From Streptomyces sp. NRRL S-118 (GTDB taxonomy: Bacteria; Actinomycetota; Actinomycetes; Streptomycetales; Streptomycetaceae): 64,000 bases of DNA. The DNA lies in NCBI RefSeq assembly GCF_000716335.1, contig NZ_JOBL01000099.1, forward strand, positions 57,974 to 121,973, in the 5' to 3' direction. The notes under the pieces are model-generated. The model was not told the origin of the DNA. It saw only the letters and a program-made list of their open reading frames with translations, and made no database searches. The position numbers and the translations under genes were made by a program. Of this stretch, positions 25,893 to 33,924 are shown one piece after another; the stretch's first letter is position 1, and every line of letters begins with the position of its first letter.

Positions 25893-28340
25893 CTACAGCT
25901 TCTCGACCGGCGCGTACCGCAGCAGCAGGCGCTTGGGCTTGTCGTCCCCGAAGTCGATCGTCGCCTGGGCGTCCGCGCCCGCGCCCGTCACGGCCATGAC
26001 GGTCCCGAGCCCGAACTGGTCGTGCGTCACCCGGTCCCCGACCGCCAGCGAGATCACCGGCTTGTCCGTCGTACGCCGCGTGGCGAAGCCCGACGGGCCG
26101 GAACGGGACCGGGAGGACGAGAGCGAGGAGGTGATCCCGGCGGCCGGACCGCTCGCCGGCTTCGCCATCGCGCCGGTGCGCTTCCACTCCAGGTGCTGGG
26201 CGGGAATCTCCTCCAGGAACCGCGAGGGCGGGTTGTAGGAGGGCTGCCCCCACGCGCTGCGCATGGACGACCGGGTGAGGTAGAGCCGCTCGCGGGCGCG
26301 CGTGATGCCCACGTACGCCAGGCGCCGCTCCTCCTCCAGCTCCTTGGTCTGGCCGAGGGCACGCATGTGCGGGAAGACGCCGTCCTCCATGCCGGTGAGG
26401 AACACCACGGGGAACTCCAGGCCCTTGGCGGTGTGCAGCGTCATCAGCGTGATGACGCCGGAGCCCTCCTCGTCCTCGTCCGGGATCTGGTCGGAGTCGG
26501 CGACCAGCGCGACCTGCTCCAGGAACTCCGCCAGGGTGCCGGGCTCCTCGCCGCGCTCCTGCTCGAACTCCAGCGCCACGGCGGCGAGCTCCTGCAGGTT
26601 CTCGATGCGGGTCTCGTCCTGGGGGTCCGTGGAGGCCTGGAGCTCGGCGAGGTATCCGGTGCGCTCGAGCACCGCCTCGAGGACCACGGCCGGTCCGGCG
26701 CCGGACTCGGCGATCGTCCGCAGCTCGTCCAGGAGCGTGTTGAACCGCTTCACGGCGTTGGCCGAGCGCGCCGCCATGCCGTAGGCCTCGTCGACGCGCC
26801 GCAGCGCCTGCGGGAAGGTGATCTTCTCGCGGAGCGCCAGCGCTTCGACCATCGCCTCGGCGCGCTCACCGATACCGCGCTTGGGCACGTTGAGGATGCG
26901 GCGCAGCGGGACGCTGTCCTCCGGGTTGGCCAGCACGCGCAGGTAGGCCAGGACGTCCCGGACCTCCTTGCGCTCGTAGAAGCGGACGCCTCCGACGACC
27001 TTGTAGGGCAGTCCGACCCGGATGAAGATCTCTTCGAAGACACGGGACTGGGCGTTCGTGCGGTAGAAGACGGCGACGTCACCGGCCTTGGCCTCGCCCG
27101 CGTCCGTCAGCCGGTCGATCTCGTCGGCGACGAACTGTGCCTCGTCGTGCTCGGTGTCCGCGACGTACCCGGTGATGCGCGAGCCGGCGCCGGCGTTCGT
27201 CCACAGGTTCTTGGGGCGGCGGCTCTCGTTGCGCTCGATCACCGCGTTCGCGGCGGAGAGGATCGTCTGGGTGGAGCGGTAGTTCTGCTCCAGCAGGATC
27301 GTGGTGGCGTCCGGGTAATCCTCCTCGAACTGGAGGATGTTGCGGATGGTCGCGCCGCGGAAGGCGTAGATCGACTGGTCGGCGTCACCGACGACGCACA
27401 GCTCCGCCGGGCCGAGGTCCTCGTACCCGGTGCCCACCAGCTCGCGCACGAGCGTGTACTGGGCGTGGTTGGTGTCCTGGTACTCGTCGACGAGGACGTG
27501 CCGGAAGCGGCGGCGGTAGTGCTCGGCGACGTCCGGGAACGCCTGGAGCAGGTGGACCGTCGTCATGATGATGTCGTCGAAGTCCAGGGCGTTGGCCTCG
27601 CGCAGCCGCGCCTGGTACATCCGGTACGCCTCGGCGAGGGTCTTCTCGAACCCGTCGGCCGCCTGGTCGGCGAAGGTCTCCTCGTCGATCAGCTCGTTCT
27701 TCAGGTTGGAGATCTTGGCGCTGAACGACTTCGGCGGGAACTTCTTCGGGTCCAGGTCCAGGTCGCGGCAGACCAGCGCCATCAGCCGCTTGGAGTCGGC
27801 GGCGTCGTAGATCGAGAAGGACGACGTGAAGCCGAGCCGCTTGGACTCGCGGCGCAGGATGCGGACGCACGCGCTGTGGAAGGTCATCACCCACATGGCG
27901 TTGGCGCGCGGTCCGACGAGCTGCTCGACGCGCTCCTTCATCTCGCCGGCGGCCTTGTTGGTGAAGGTGATCGCCAGTATCTGGCCCGGGTGGACGTTCC
28001 GCGTGGCCAGCAGATGGGCGATGCGGTGGGTCAGCACCCTGGTCTTGCCGGACCCGGCACCGGCGACGATGAGCAGCGGTGAGCCGGTGTGGACGACGGC
28101 CGCGCGCTGCTGGTCGTTCAGCCCCTCCAGCAGCGCTGCGGGATCGACGACGGTGCGCGGCGCGCCGTCGCGGTGGTACGCGTCACGGGCCGGGGGCACG
28201 TCGAAGCGATCCCCGAAGAGGTCGTGCGGAACCTCCTCCGGGGCCGGTCGGTGGTCCTCGGAGTCCTCCGGGGGCGGCGGCTCCTCCGAGGTGTGGTTCC
28301 GGAGGTCCGCCAGGAAGCTGTCGTCAAAGAGGCTGCTCAT
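25893..28340 (-). CDS. pcrA: ATP-dependent DNA helicase PcrA (UvrD/Rep family)
   Basis: 815 residues; SF1A 3'-5' helicase used in repair and replication restart. After a ~70-residue acidic N-terminus come the Q-motif (LNDQQRAAVVH), Walker A (IVAGAGSGKTRVLTHR, residues ~91-106), LAITFTNKAAGEMKERV, VDEYQDTNHAQYTLV, VGDADQSIYAFRGA, LEQNYRST, LMTLHTAKGLEFPVVF and YVGITRARERLYLT. The C-terminal ~55 residues (VGDRVTHDQFGLGTVMAVTG) form the Tudor-like domain that in PcrA binds RNA polymerase. The RBS before the ATG is weak. It is convergent with the M23 gene across a C-rich 225-base spacer that holds a 20-bp imperfect repeat at 25763-25782 and 25796-25815. Confidence 0.97.
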   Translation of the reverse strand: MSSLFDDSFLADLRNHTSEEPPPPEDSEDHRPAPEEVPHDLFGDRFDVPPARDAYHRDGAPRTVVDPAALLEGLNDQQRAAVVHTGSPLLIVAGAGSGKTRVLTHRIAHLLATRNVHPGQILAITFTNKAAGEMKERVEQLVGPRANAMWVMTFHSACVRILRRESKRLGFTSSFSIYDAADSKRLMALVCRDLDLDPKKFPPKSFSAKISNLKNELIDEETFADQAADGFEKTLAEAYRMYQARLREANALDFDDIIMTTVHLLQAFPDVAEHYRRRFRHVLVDEYQDTNHAQYTLVRELVGTGYEDLGPAELCVVGDADQSIYAFRGATIRNILQFEEDYPDATTILLEQNYRSTQTILSAANAVIERNESRRPKNLWTNAGAGSRITGYVADTEHDEAQFVADEIDRLTDAGEAKAGDVAVFYRTNAQSRVFEEIFIRVGLPYKVVGGVRFYERKEVRDVLAYLRVLANPEDSVPLRRILNVPKRGIGERAEAMVEALALREKITFPQALRRVDEAYGMAARSANAVKRFNTLLDELRTIAESGAGPAVVLEAVLERTGYLAELQASTDPQDETRIENLQELAAVALEFEQERGEEPGTLAEFLEQVALVADSDQIPDEDEEGSGVITLMTLHTAKGLEFPVVFLTGMEDGVFPHMRALGQTKELEEERRLAYVGITRARERLYLTRSSMRSAWGQPSYNPPSRFLEEIPAQHLEWKRTGAMAKPASGPAAGITSSLSSSRSRSGPSGFATRRTTDKPVISLAVGDRVTHDQFGLGTVMAVTGAGADAQATIDFGDDKPKRLLLRYAPVEKL

Positions 28341-28465
28341 CGCCTATCGAGTCTAGGCGGCCCCACTGACAGCCGTGGCCGAACGGCCTCCGTCACCTTC
28401 GGTTACCATTACCGGACAGTAGCCGCAAGGTCACGAAAATGTATCCGACATATCGAACATCATCC

Positions 28466-28495
28466 TTCACAGCACCGCCACAGGTTGGCTAGCGT
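28466..28495 (+). promoter_or_regulatory. Candidate promoter upstream of the c-di-AMP riboswitch
   Basis: TTCACA (28466-28471), an 18-base spacer, then TAGCGT (28490-28495). A start near 28502 would place the riboswitch at the very 5' end of the mRNA. Confidence 0.4.
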
Positions 28496-28519
28496 GCCTG
28501 CCCAAGCGGACCGTCCCCT

Positions 28520-28696
28520 CATCGGCGAACCACGCCGATCGGCCGCCCACGCCGCATCCGCCCTCCCCGCCATGGGAGTTCGGAACCGGGAACCCACTCT
28601 GCACCGTGGGGTGAATCGGCCGTATCAGCGGACCGTAGGGCACCTTCCGTTCGCCCGAACCCGCCGGCTGACCCGGTAGGCGGTCCACGGAAGGAG
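28520..28696 (+). promoter_or_regulatory. ydaO/yuaA-type c-di-AMP riboswitch
   Basis: The leader of the NlpC/P60 gene contains the conserved ydaO elements in order: CGGGAACCCAC (28587-28597), GGGGTGAATCGG (28608-28619), CCGTAGGGCACCTTCC (28633-28648), CCCGAACCCG (28654-28663) with CTGACCCGGTAGGCGG (28668-28683), and a closing GGAAGGAG (28689-28696). This is the arrangement seen before rpfA and related cell-wall hydrolase genes of Streptomyces. In the known examples, bound c-di-AMP turns expression off. The 3' strand of the element includes the Shine-Dalgarno AAGGAG, so control could act at termination or at ribosome access. The 5' boundary is approximate. Confidence 0.88.
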
Positions 28697-28705
28697 ATGC
28701 CGGCC

Positions 28706-29902
28706 TTGGCGTCGCATCGCAAGCCGCGCAGCCGCACCACCCGCACGTTCGGTACGAGCTCCCCCGCCGTCGGGGTCACGACGGCCGCCATCGCCTCGGT
28801 CACCACCCTGCTGTCCGCGCAGTCCGCCGGCGCCGCGCCGGGCCGCCCGTCGGTCGAAGAGGTGGAGAGGAAGGTCGACGACCTCTACCGGCAGGCCGGT
28901 ACCGCGACGCAGCAGTACAACAAGGCCCAGGAGGCCGGCGAGCAGCAGCGCACGGGTGAGGACGTGCTCGACGAGGCCGCGAAGCGTACGCGGGCGCTGA
29001 ACGAGTCCCGCCGCGTGCTGGGCGCCTACGCGGCGGCGCAGTCCCGCTCGGGCGGTGCCGGCCCGTCCGCGGCCCTGCTCCTCACGGACGCCCCGCAGCC
29101 GTTCGCCGACCGGGCGCGGCTGACGGGGCGCACCGCCGAGCAGCGGCGCGAGCAGGTCACCGAGCTCCGGACGCAGCAGGCCGACGCGGCCGGACAGCGG
29201 GCCGAGACGAACGAGCGGCGAGCAGCGGCCACCGGGCAGCCGGCCGAGACGACAAGGAGCCCGGAGGCGCTCCCCGACTCCCAGGCGTCGCTGCAGGCCG
29301 GCAAGGAGGCGGTGCAGCGGAAGCTGGCCGAGGCGCGCGCCCTGCTGGCGCGGCTGACGGCCGAGGAGCGCGCGCGCCTGGAGCGGGGGCGCGGGGCGGA
29401 CGCCCGGCACCCGGCCGAGGGGAAGGCGTGCGCCGCGGTGGAAGCGGCCCGCGAGCACCAGGAGCAGGAGCACCAGGAGCACCAGGACCCGCGGCCGGCT
29501 CAGGGGGAGCCGGGCTGGACCGGCGGCGCCGGTGCGGCCGACAGCGGCTACACCGCCAAGGCGGACAAGGTGCTGGCCTTCGCCCGCGCCCAGATCGGCA
29601 AGCCGTACGTCTGGGGCGCCACGGGCCCCAGCTCGTACGACTGCTCCGGGCTGACCCAGGCCGCGTGGAAGGCGGCGGGCGTCGATCTCCCGCGCACCAC
29701 CTGGGAGCAGGTCGAGGCCGGCACGCCCGTCGCCTTGGAGGACCTGCGCCCCGGCGACCTGGTGTTCTTCTACGACGACATCAGCCACGTGGGCATCTAC
29801 CTGGGCGACGGCATGATGATCCACGCGCCCGAGCCCGGGGCGAACGTCCGCGAGGAGTCGATCTACTACCTGCCGGTCCACGGCAGTGTGCGCCCGGCCT
29901 GA
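28706..29902 (+). CDS. NlpC/P60 cell-wall hydrolase under riboswitch control
   Basis: 398 residues. I start it at the TTG at 28706 (reading ASHRKPRSRT), nine bases after AAGGAG; an ATG at 28697 directly abuts the RBS and is implausible. Similar proteins begin (M/V)ASHRRPK. An N-terminal signal segment (VGVTTAAIASVTTLLSAQSA) leads to a coiled-coil region (VEEVERKVDDLYRQAGTATQ) that may regulate the enzyme. Basic, Glu-rich linkers follow. The C-terminal domain has the catalytic Cys in YDCSGLTQAAW, His in ISHVGIYLGDG and a third polar residue in MIHAPEPG. It cleaves peptide stems of peptidoglycan. The 31-kb paralogue lacks the riboswitch. Confidence 0.93.
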   Translation: MASHRKPRSRTTRTFGTSSPAVGVTTAAIASVTTLLSAQSAGAAPGRPSVEEVERKVDDLYRQAGTATQQYNKAQEAGEQQRTGEDVLDEAAKRTRALNESRRVLGAYAAAQSRSGGAGPSAALLLTDAPQPFADRARLTGRTAEQRREQVTELRTQQADAAGQRAETNERRAAATGQPAETTRSPEALPDSQASLQAGKEAVQRKLAEARALLARLTAEERARLERGRGADARHPAEGKACAAVEAAREHQEQEHQEHQDPRPAQGEPGWTGGAGAADSGYTAKADKVLAFARAQIGKPYVWGATGPSSYDCSGLTQAAWKAAGVDLPRTTWEQVEAGTPVALEDLRPGDLVFFYDDISHVGIYLGDGMMIHAPEPGANVREESIYYLPVHGSVRPA

Positions 29903-29976
29903 GCCGTCCCGCTCCCGAGCCCCGGCCCCCGACCGGAGCTTGCCCGGCCCCGGGGGCCCGGCCACGGCTGCCCGGG

Positions 29977-30016
29977 CGGCGGGGGCTCAGGTCCAGCGGC
30001 GGGGGCTCAGGTCCAG
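29977..30016. repeat. 20-bp tandem duplication across a stop codon
   Basis: CGGCGGGGGCTCAGGTCCAG occurs twice head to tail (29977-29996 and 29997-30016). The second copy contains the stop and last three codons of the minus-strand gene at 30007, so the first copy is a duplicated 3' end just outside the coding region. Confidence 0.95.
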
Positions 30017-30360
30017 AGCGTCGCGATGAAGGTGTTGGCGACCGTCAGCCCGCCGACGGCCCCGAACAGCCCCTTCTCCACCCGCTCCTCGTCCCGCTTG
30101 ACGTAGACCAGGCCCAGGATGACGACCAGGATCGCCAGCTTCACGCCGATCTTGATGTTGTTCACGGTCTGGTCGTCCGCCTGGTTCAGCCCCACCAGTG
30201 CCACGCCGGTGATCAGCATGGTCAGCGCGCCGTGCAGCATGGCGGGCGTGAAGCGCGCCGTACCCGCGCCCATGGCCTTCATCTGGGTCAGGAAGCCGCC
30301 CAGGAGGGAGGCGATGCCGATGATGTGCAGCGCGACGAAGACATTGATGAGTACGTCCAT
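30007..30360 (-). CDS. Small four-TM integral membrane protein
   Basis: 117 residues from MDVLINVFVALHIIGIASLL; a longer open frame upstream (to 30384) has no RBS advantage. Hydrophobic segments lie at ~3-25, ~45-63 (MLHGALTMLITGVALVGLN), ~73-92 (IKIGVKLAILVVILGLVYV) and ~98-115. A charged loop (KRDEERVEKG) separates the last two. The pattern is that of small actinobacterial membrane proteins of unknown role, sometimes placed near cytochrome-b-like or DUF families. It is convergent with the first NlpC/P60 gene and divergent from the second, which may be incidental. Confidence 0.82.
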   Translation of the reverse strand: MDVLINVFVALHIIGIASLLGGFLTQMKAMGAGTARFTPAMLHGALTMLITGVALVGLNQADDQTVNNIKIGVKLAILVVILGLVYVKRDEERVEKGLFGAVGGLTVANTFIATLWT

Positions 30361-30646
30361 GGGCCGGAGCCTAACCGCGGCCATAGCACGCGCTTCCGGT
30401 CAGGGTTGCCTCATTCGTCGCATCGGTCACGGCTGATACGGAATAAGGGATTCCAGGCGCAGTGCCCTCCCCGCTTCCCGACCCGGAACTCTCACCTGCG
30501 GCCAATAACGGTCACTCTCCCCCACCCCCGTGACGCCCGGGATTAGCGTCCTCCCCCAGGTGGCCGGCTCTCCCCACCGCCGTCTCCCTACTCCCGGGCG
30601 GCAGCCGGCCACCCCGCCGACGTACCGACGGGAAGGGACCGCCCCC

Positions 30647-31723
30647 GTGGCAGCGCACCGCAGACCGAGACAGCGCCCGCCGAGCGGATCGGCGGCCGGC
30701 CGCACCGCCGTCATCCTGGCGCTCACCGGGGCGGCCACCGCCACCGCCTTCGAGGGCGCCGGGCACGCCGATCCCCGCCTCACCCCCGCTCAGGTCAAGG
30801 CTCGGGTGGACCGGCTCTACCAGGAGGCCGAGGAGGCCACCGAGCGGTACAACGGCGCGAAGGAGAAGGCCGACGAGGCCCGCGCCTCCCTCGACACCCT
30901 GCGCGACGAGGCCGCCCGCCGCACCGAGCGCCTCAACGCCGCCCGCAACGGCCTGGGGTCGATCGCCACCGCCCAGTACCGCGACGGCGGACTCGGTCTC
31001 GGACCGGTCCTCCAGCTCGCCCTCTCCGCCGACCCGGACAGGTACCTCGACAGCGCCGCCTTCGCCCGGCTGGCCGGCGACCGCCAGGCCGACGCGGTCG
31101 CCGCGGTCCGCCACGAGCTGACCGGGATCGCGCAGGTACGGGCCGAGTCCGGAGGGCACCTGCGGGAACTGGAGGCCCGCCGGGCGGAGCTGAGCCGCCA
31201 CAAGTCCACGATCCGGGGCAAGCTCACCGCCGCCGAGAAGCTCCTCGCCCGGCTCACCGCGGCCGAGCGCGCCCGGTACGCCGACGGCGTCGGCGCGGAG
31301 GCCGGGGCCGGCGACCGGACCGGGGAACGCGCCACGCGCGACACCGCCCCGCGCGGCCCCGTCCGGGCGCCGAACGCACGCGCCGCTCAGGCGGTCTCGT
31401 ACGCGTACGGCGCTCTCGGCAAGCCGTACGTGTGGGGGGCGACCGGGCCGTCGGCCTACGACTGCTCGGGCCTGACCCAGGCCGCCTGGCGCTCCGCCGG
31501 GGTCTCCCTGCCGCGCACCACGTACACCCAGATCAACGCCGGGCAGCGCATCCCCCGCTCCGCACTCGCTCCTGGTGACCTGGTGTTCTTCTACTCCGGC
31601 ATCAGCCACGTCGGCCTCTACATCGGCGGCGGCAGGATGATCCACGCCCCTCGGCCCGGCGCGCCCGTACGGATCGCCCCGATCGACGAGATGCCCTGGG
31701 CCGGGGCGACCCGGTTCGCGTAG
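30647..31723 (+). CDS. NlpC/P60 cell-wall hydrolase, paralogue without riboswitch
   Basis: 358 residues from a GTG with GGAAGGGACC upstream (opening V-AAHRRPRQRPP, matching its paralogue). A signal segment TAVILALTGAATATAFEGAG is followed by a long coiled coil (VKARVDRLYQEAEEATERYN; KEKADEARASLDTLRDEAAR). The catalytic domain has Cys in AYDCSGLTQAAWRSAG, His in ISHVGLYIGGG and MIHAPRPGAP. The 286-base region upstream shows none of the conserved ydaO blocks. The two paralogues share domain order and start sequence, so they are probably an old duplication that has diverged in control. Confidence 0.93.
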   Translation: MAAHRRPRQRPPSGSAAGRTAVILALTGAATATAFEGAGHADPRLTPAQVKARVDRLYQEAEEATERYNGAKEKADEARASLDTLRDEAARRTERLNAARNGLGSIATAQYRDGGLGLGPVLQLALSADPDRYLDSAAFARLAGDRQADAVAAVRHELTGIAQVRAESGGHLRELEARRAELSRHKSTIRGKLTAAEKLLARLTAAERARYADGVGAEAGAGDRTGERATRDTAPRGPVRAPNARAAQAVSYAYGALGKPYVWGATGPSAYDCSGLTQAAWRSAGVSLPRTTYTQINAGQRIPRSALAPGDLVFFYSGISHVGLYIGGGRMIHAPRPGAPVRIAPIDEMPWAGATRFA

Positions 31724-31846
31724 CCGCCGGACGCTCGTCACCGCGCGGCTGCACACGGCCGCAGCCACAACCGCGCCCGGCGGCCGCAGCCACAGCCCGG
31801 TCCGAGCCCGGCGGCCGCGACCGCAGCCCGGTCCGGTCCGGCGCCG

Positions 31847-33088
31847 CTACCGGCGCGTGCGGGAGGAGGCCGGCACCTCACCGGCGTGACCACCCACGAG
31901 GTGCCCTCCGGCGCCGGCCCCGAAGTCCTCGTCGCCGCCTGTGCCGCCGCCCCCGCCGGTGTACGGGCCGTTGTCCGCCGGGGCCTCGCGCATCCGCATC
32001 GTCAGCCACTCGAAGACGGACGGCACCTCCCGTACCCAGGTGCTCGTACGGTGGCCGCCCGATACCTGGCGCACGTCGATCCGGGTCGGCGGCCGGGAGA
32101 CGCCCCTCAGGTCCAGGCCCTGCTGGTACCCGTCGCGCCCGTCCCCGGTGAACAGCATGGTGACCGGCGGCGGCACCGGCGCCGCCTTGAGCATGTTGAG
32201 CGGGTTGTGGTCGTGCCGCAGCCGCGGGTCCCTGCCGGTGAGCGACGACGCCTCGGCGCCCGGGTCGTTGTAGCCGGACATGCTGATCGCGTAGCCGTAC
32301 CGGTCCGGGTGCGCGACCGTCAGCTTCGCGGCGCAATGCGCGCCCGCCGAGAAGCCGGCGACGGCCCACCCGTCGGGCGTGTCGACCGCGCGGAAGGTGT
32401 CGATGACCATCTTGCGCACATCGACGCTCAGCCACGACTCCGCGTTGACCTTGCCGGGGATGTTGGCGCAGCCGGTGTCGGTGTCGCCGAGCAGCGTGGA
32501 CCGCGGGGAGACCAGGATGAAGGGGGCGACCTTGCCCTCCCGCATGAGCGGCTCCAGCTGCTCGCTCGCGTGCAGGCTTCCGAACCAGGACTTCGGTGAG
32601 CCGGGGAAGCCGGAGAGCAGCTCGACGACCGGGAACTTCCTGTCCCGGTAGGCCGGGTCGTGGTACTGCGGCGGCAGCCACACGTACACCTCCGCCTCCA
32701 CCCCGGAGATCCGGCCCTTCAGGGTGGTGCGCTGCACGCCGCTGCCCAGGGCGGGGTCGTCCACGGCCTCGAAGGGCTGGCGGACCTTCGGCAGGTCGGC
32801 GACGCGCCGGCCGCCCGTGCCGTCGGGGCCGAGGTCGATCGCGGAGTCGACGTGGTCGGTGGTGCCGAACAGGTCACCCCAGCTGTCGTACAGGGTGTTG
32901 GTGTTGTTCACCGCGACGAACACCACCAGGATCGCCGTGAACTGGGCGAACGCCACCATGCCCAGCCGGGCCGCGCCGCGCACGACGGCCGGGCCCCGCA
33001 GGCGGGTCCACAGGGCCAGCGGCAGGAGCACGGCGACCACGGCCAGGACGATCGCGGTCACGAAGAAGGGCGTACCCGTCAGGCTCAT
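31847..33088 (-). CDS. Membrane-anchored esterase of the antigen 85/mycolyltransferase fold
   Basis: 413 residues. Two N-terminal TM helices (FVTAIVLAVVAVLLPLALW at ~8-26 and FAQFTAILVVFVAVNN at ~45-62) place the enzyme outside. The esterase_D/Fbp-like domain reads VYVWLPPQYHDPAYRDRKFP, VVELLSGFPGSPKSWFG, a nucleophile elbow VAGFSAGAHCAAKL (GxSxG), and a His in VSGGHRTSTWVREVPSVFEW. The C-terminus is a Gly-rich tail. In mycobacteria this fold attaches mycolates; Streptomyces has none, so the natural substrate here is unknown. No purine-rich RBS is visible before the ATG, and a GTG one codon upstream is an alternative start. Confidence 0.88.
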   Translation of the reverse strand: MSLTGTPFFVTAIVLAVVAVLLPLALWTRLRGPAVVRGAARLGMVAFAQFTAILVVFVAVNNTNTLYDSWGDLFGTTDHVDSAIDLGPDGTGGRRVADLPKVRQPFEAVDDPALGSGVQRTTLKGRISGVEAEVYVWLPPQYHDPAYRDRKFPVVELLSGFPGSPKSWFGSLHASEQLEPLMREGKVAPFILVSPRSTLLGDTDTGCANIPGKVNAESWLSVDVRKMVIDTFRAVDTPDGWAVAGFSAGAHCAAKLTVAHPDRYGYAISMSGYNDPGAEASSLTGRDPRLRHDHNPLNMLKAAPVPPPVTMLFTGDGRDGYQQGLDLRGVSRPPTRIDVRQVSGGHRTSTWVREVPSVFEWLTMRMREAPADNGPYTGGGGGTGGDEDFGAGAGGHLVGGHAGEVPASSRTRR

Positions 33089-33228
33089 CACGGACAGTAG
33101 GAGGGGCCCGGGGCCGCGCGGGTTGCCACGGTTATGTACCGGTTACCTCACATAGGCCCCGGCTGCCCCTCAGGGCACCCGGGCCCCGGGAACACCGTCG
33201 GACGCGCGGCGGTGCCCCCGGGACGGCG

Positions 33229-33924
33229 TCAGACGAGGCGGCGGGCCGTCGCCCAGCGGGTCAGCTCGTGCCGGTTGGACAGCTGGAGCTTCCTGAGTAC
33301 CGCCGAGACGTGCGACTCCACCGTCTTCACCGAGATGAACAGCTGCTTGGCGATCTCCTTGTACGCGTAACCACGTGCGATCAGCCGCAGGACCTCGCGC
33401 TCCCGCTGGGTGAGCCGGTCCAGGTCCTCGTCGACGGGCGGTGCGTCCGTCGAGGCGAAGGCGTCCAGCACGAAACCCGCCAGCCGCGGTGAGAACACCG
33501 CGTCACCCTCCTGGACACGGAAGATCGAGTCGACCAGATCGGTCCCGGTGATCGTCTTGGTGACGTATCCCCGGGCGCCGCCCCGGATGACGCCGATGAC
33601 GTCCTCGGCCGCGTCCGAGACGGACAGCGCCAGGAAACGGACCGGGCGCTCGGTGTCCGCCATCAGCGGCGCGCAGCGGCGCAGCACCTCGACGCCACCG
33701 CCGCCCGGGAGGTGGACGTCGAGGAGGACGACCTCGGGGCGGGTCGCGGTGATCACGCCGACGGCCTGGTCGACGTCGGCCGCCTCCCCGACCACCTCGA
33801 CCCCGGTCGTCTCGGTCCGGCCGATCTCGGCCTGGACCCCGGTGCGGAACATCCGGTGGTCATCGACGAGCACCACCCGTACCCGCCGCCCGCTGTCCAC
33901 CGCAGCCGTCGTCTCCTCGGTCAT
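33229..33924 (-). CDS. NarL/LuxR-family response regulator
   Basis: 231 residues. The receiver domain (VRVVLVDDHRMFRTGVQAEI) has the phospho-acceptor Asp in VVLLDVHLPGGGGVEV, the Ser/Thr switch in FLALSVSD and Lys in GYVTKTITG. The C-terminal GerE/LuxR HTH is LTQREREVLRLIARGYAYKE then IAKQLFISVKTVESHVSAVL. Its ATG overlaps the stop of the histidine kinase by four bases (ATGA), so the pair is co-translated. It should activate or repress genes in response to the PspC-containing kinase, possibly including the divergent PspC gene at 35550. Confidence 0.95.
   Translation of the reverse strand: MTEETTAAVDSGRRVRVVLVDDHRMFRTGVQAEIGRTETTGVEVVGEAADVDQAVGVITATRPEVVLLDVHLPGGGGVEVLRRCAPLMADTERPVRFLALSVSDAAEDVIGVIRGGARGYVTKTITGTDLVDSIFRVQEGDAVFSPRLAGFVLDAFASTDAPPVDEDLDRLTQREREVLRLIARGYAYKEIAKQLFISVKTVESHVSAVLRKLQLSNRHELTRWATARRLV

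Noticed and set aside
30361..30646. Second ydaO riboswitch
   Set aside because: The conserved GGTGAA, GTAGGGC and GGTAGGCGG blocks are absent.
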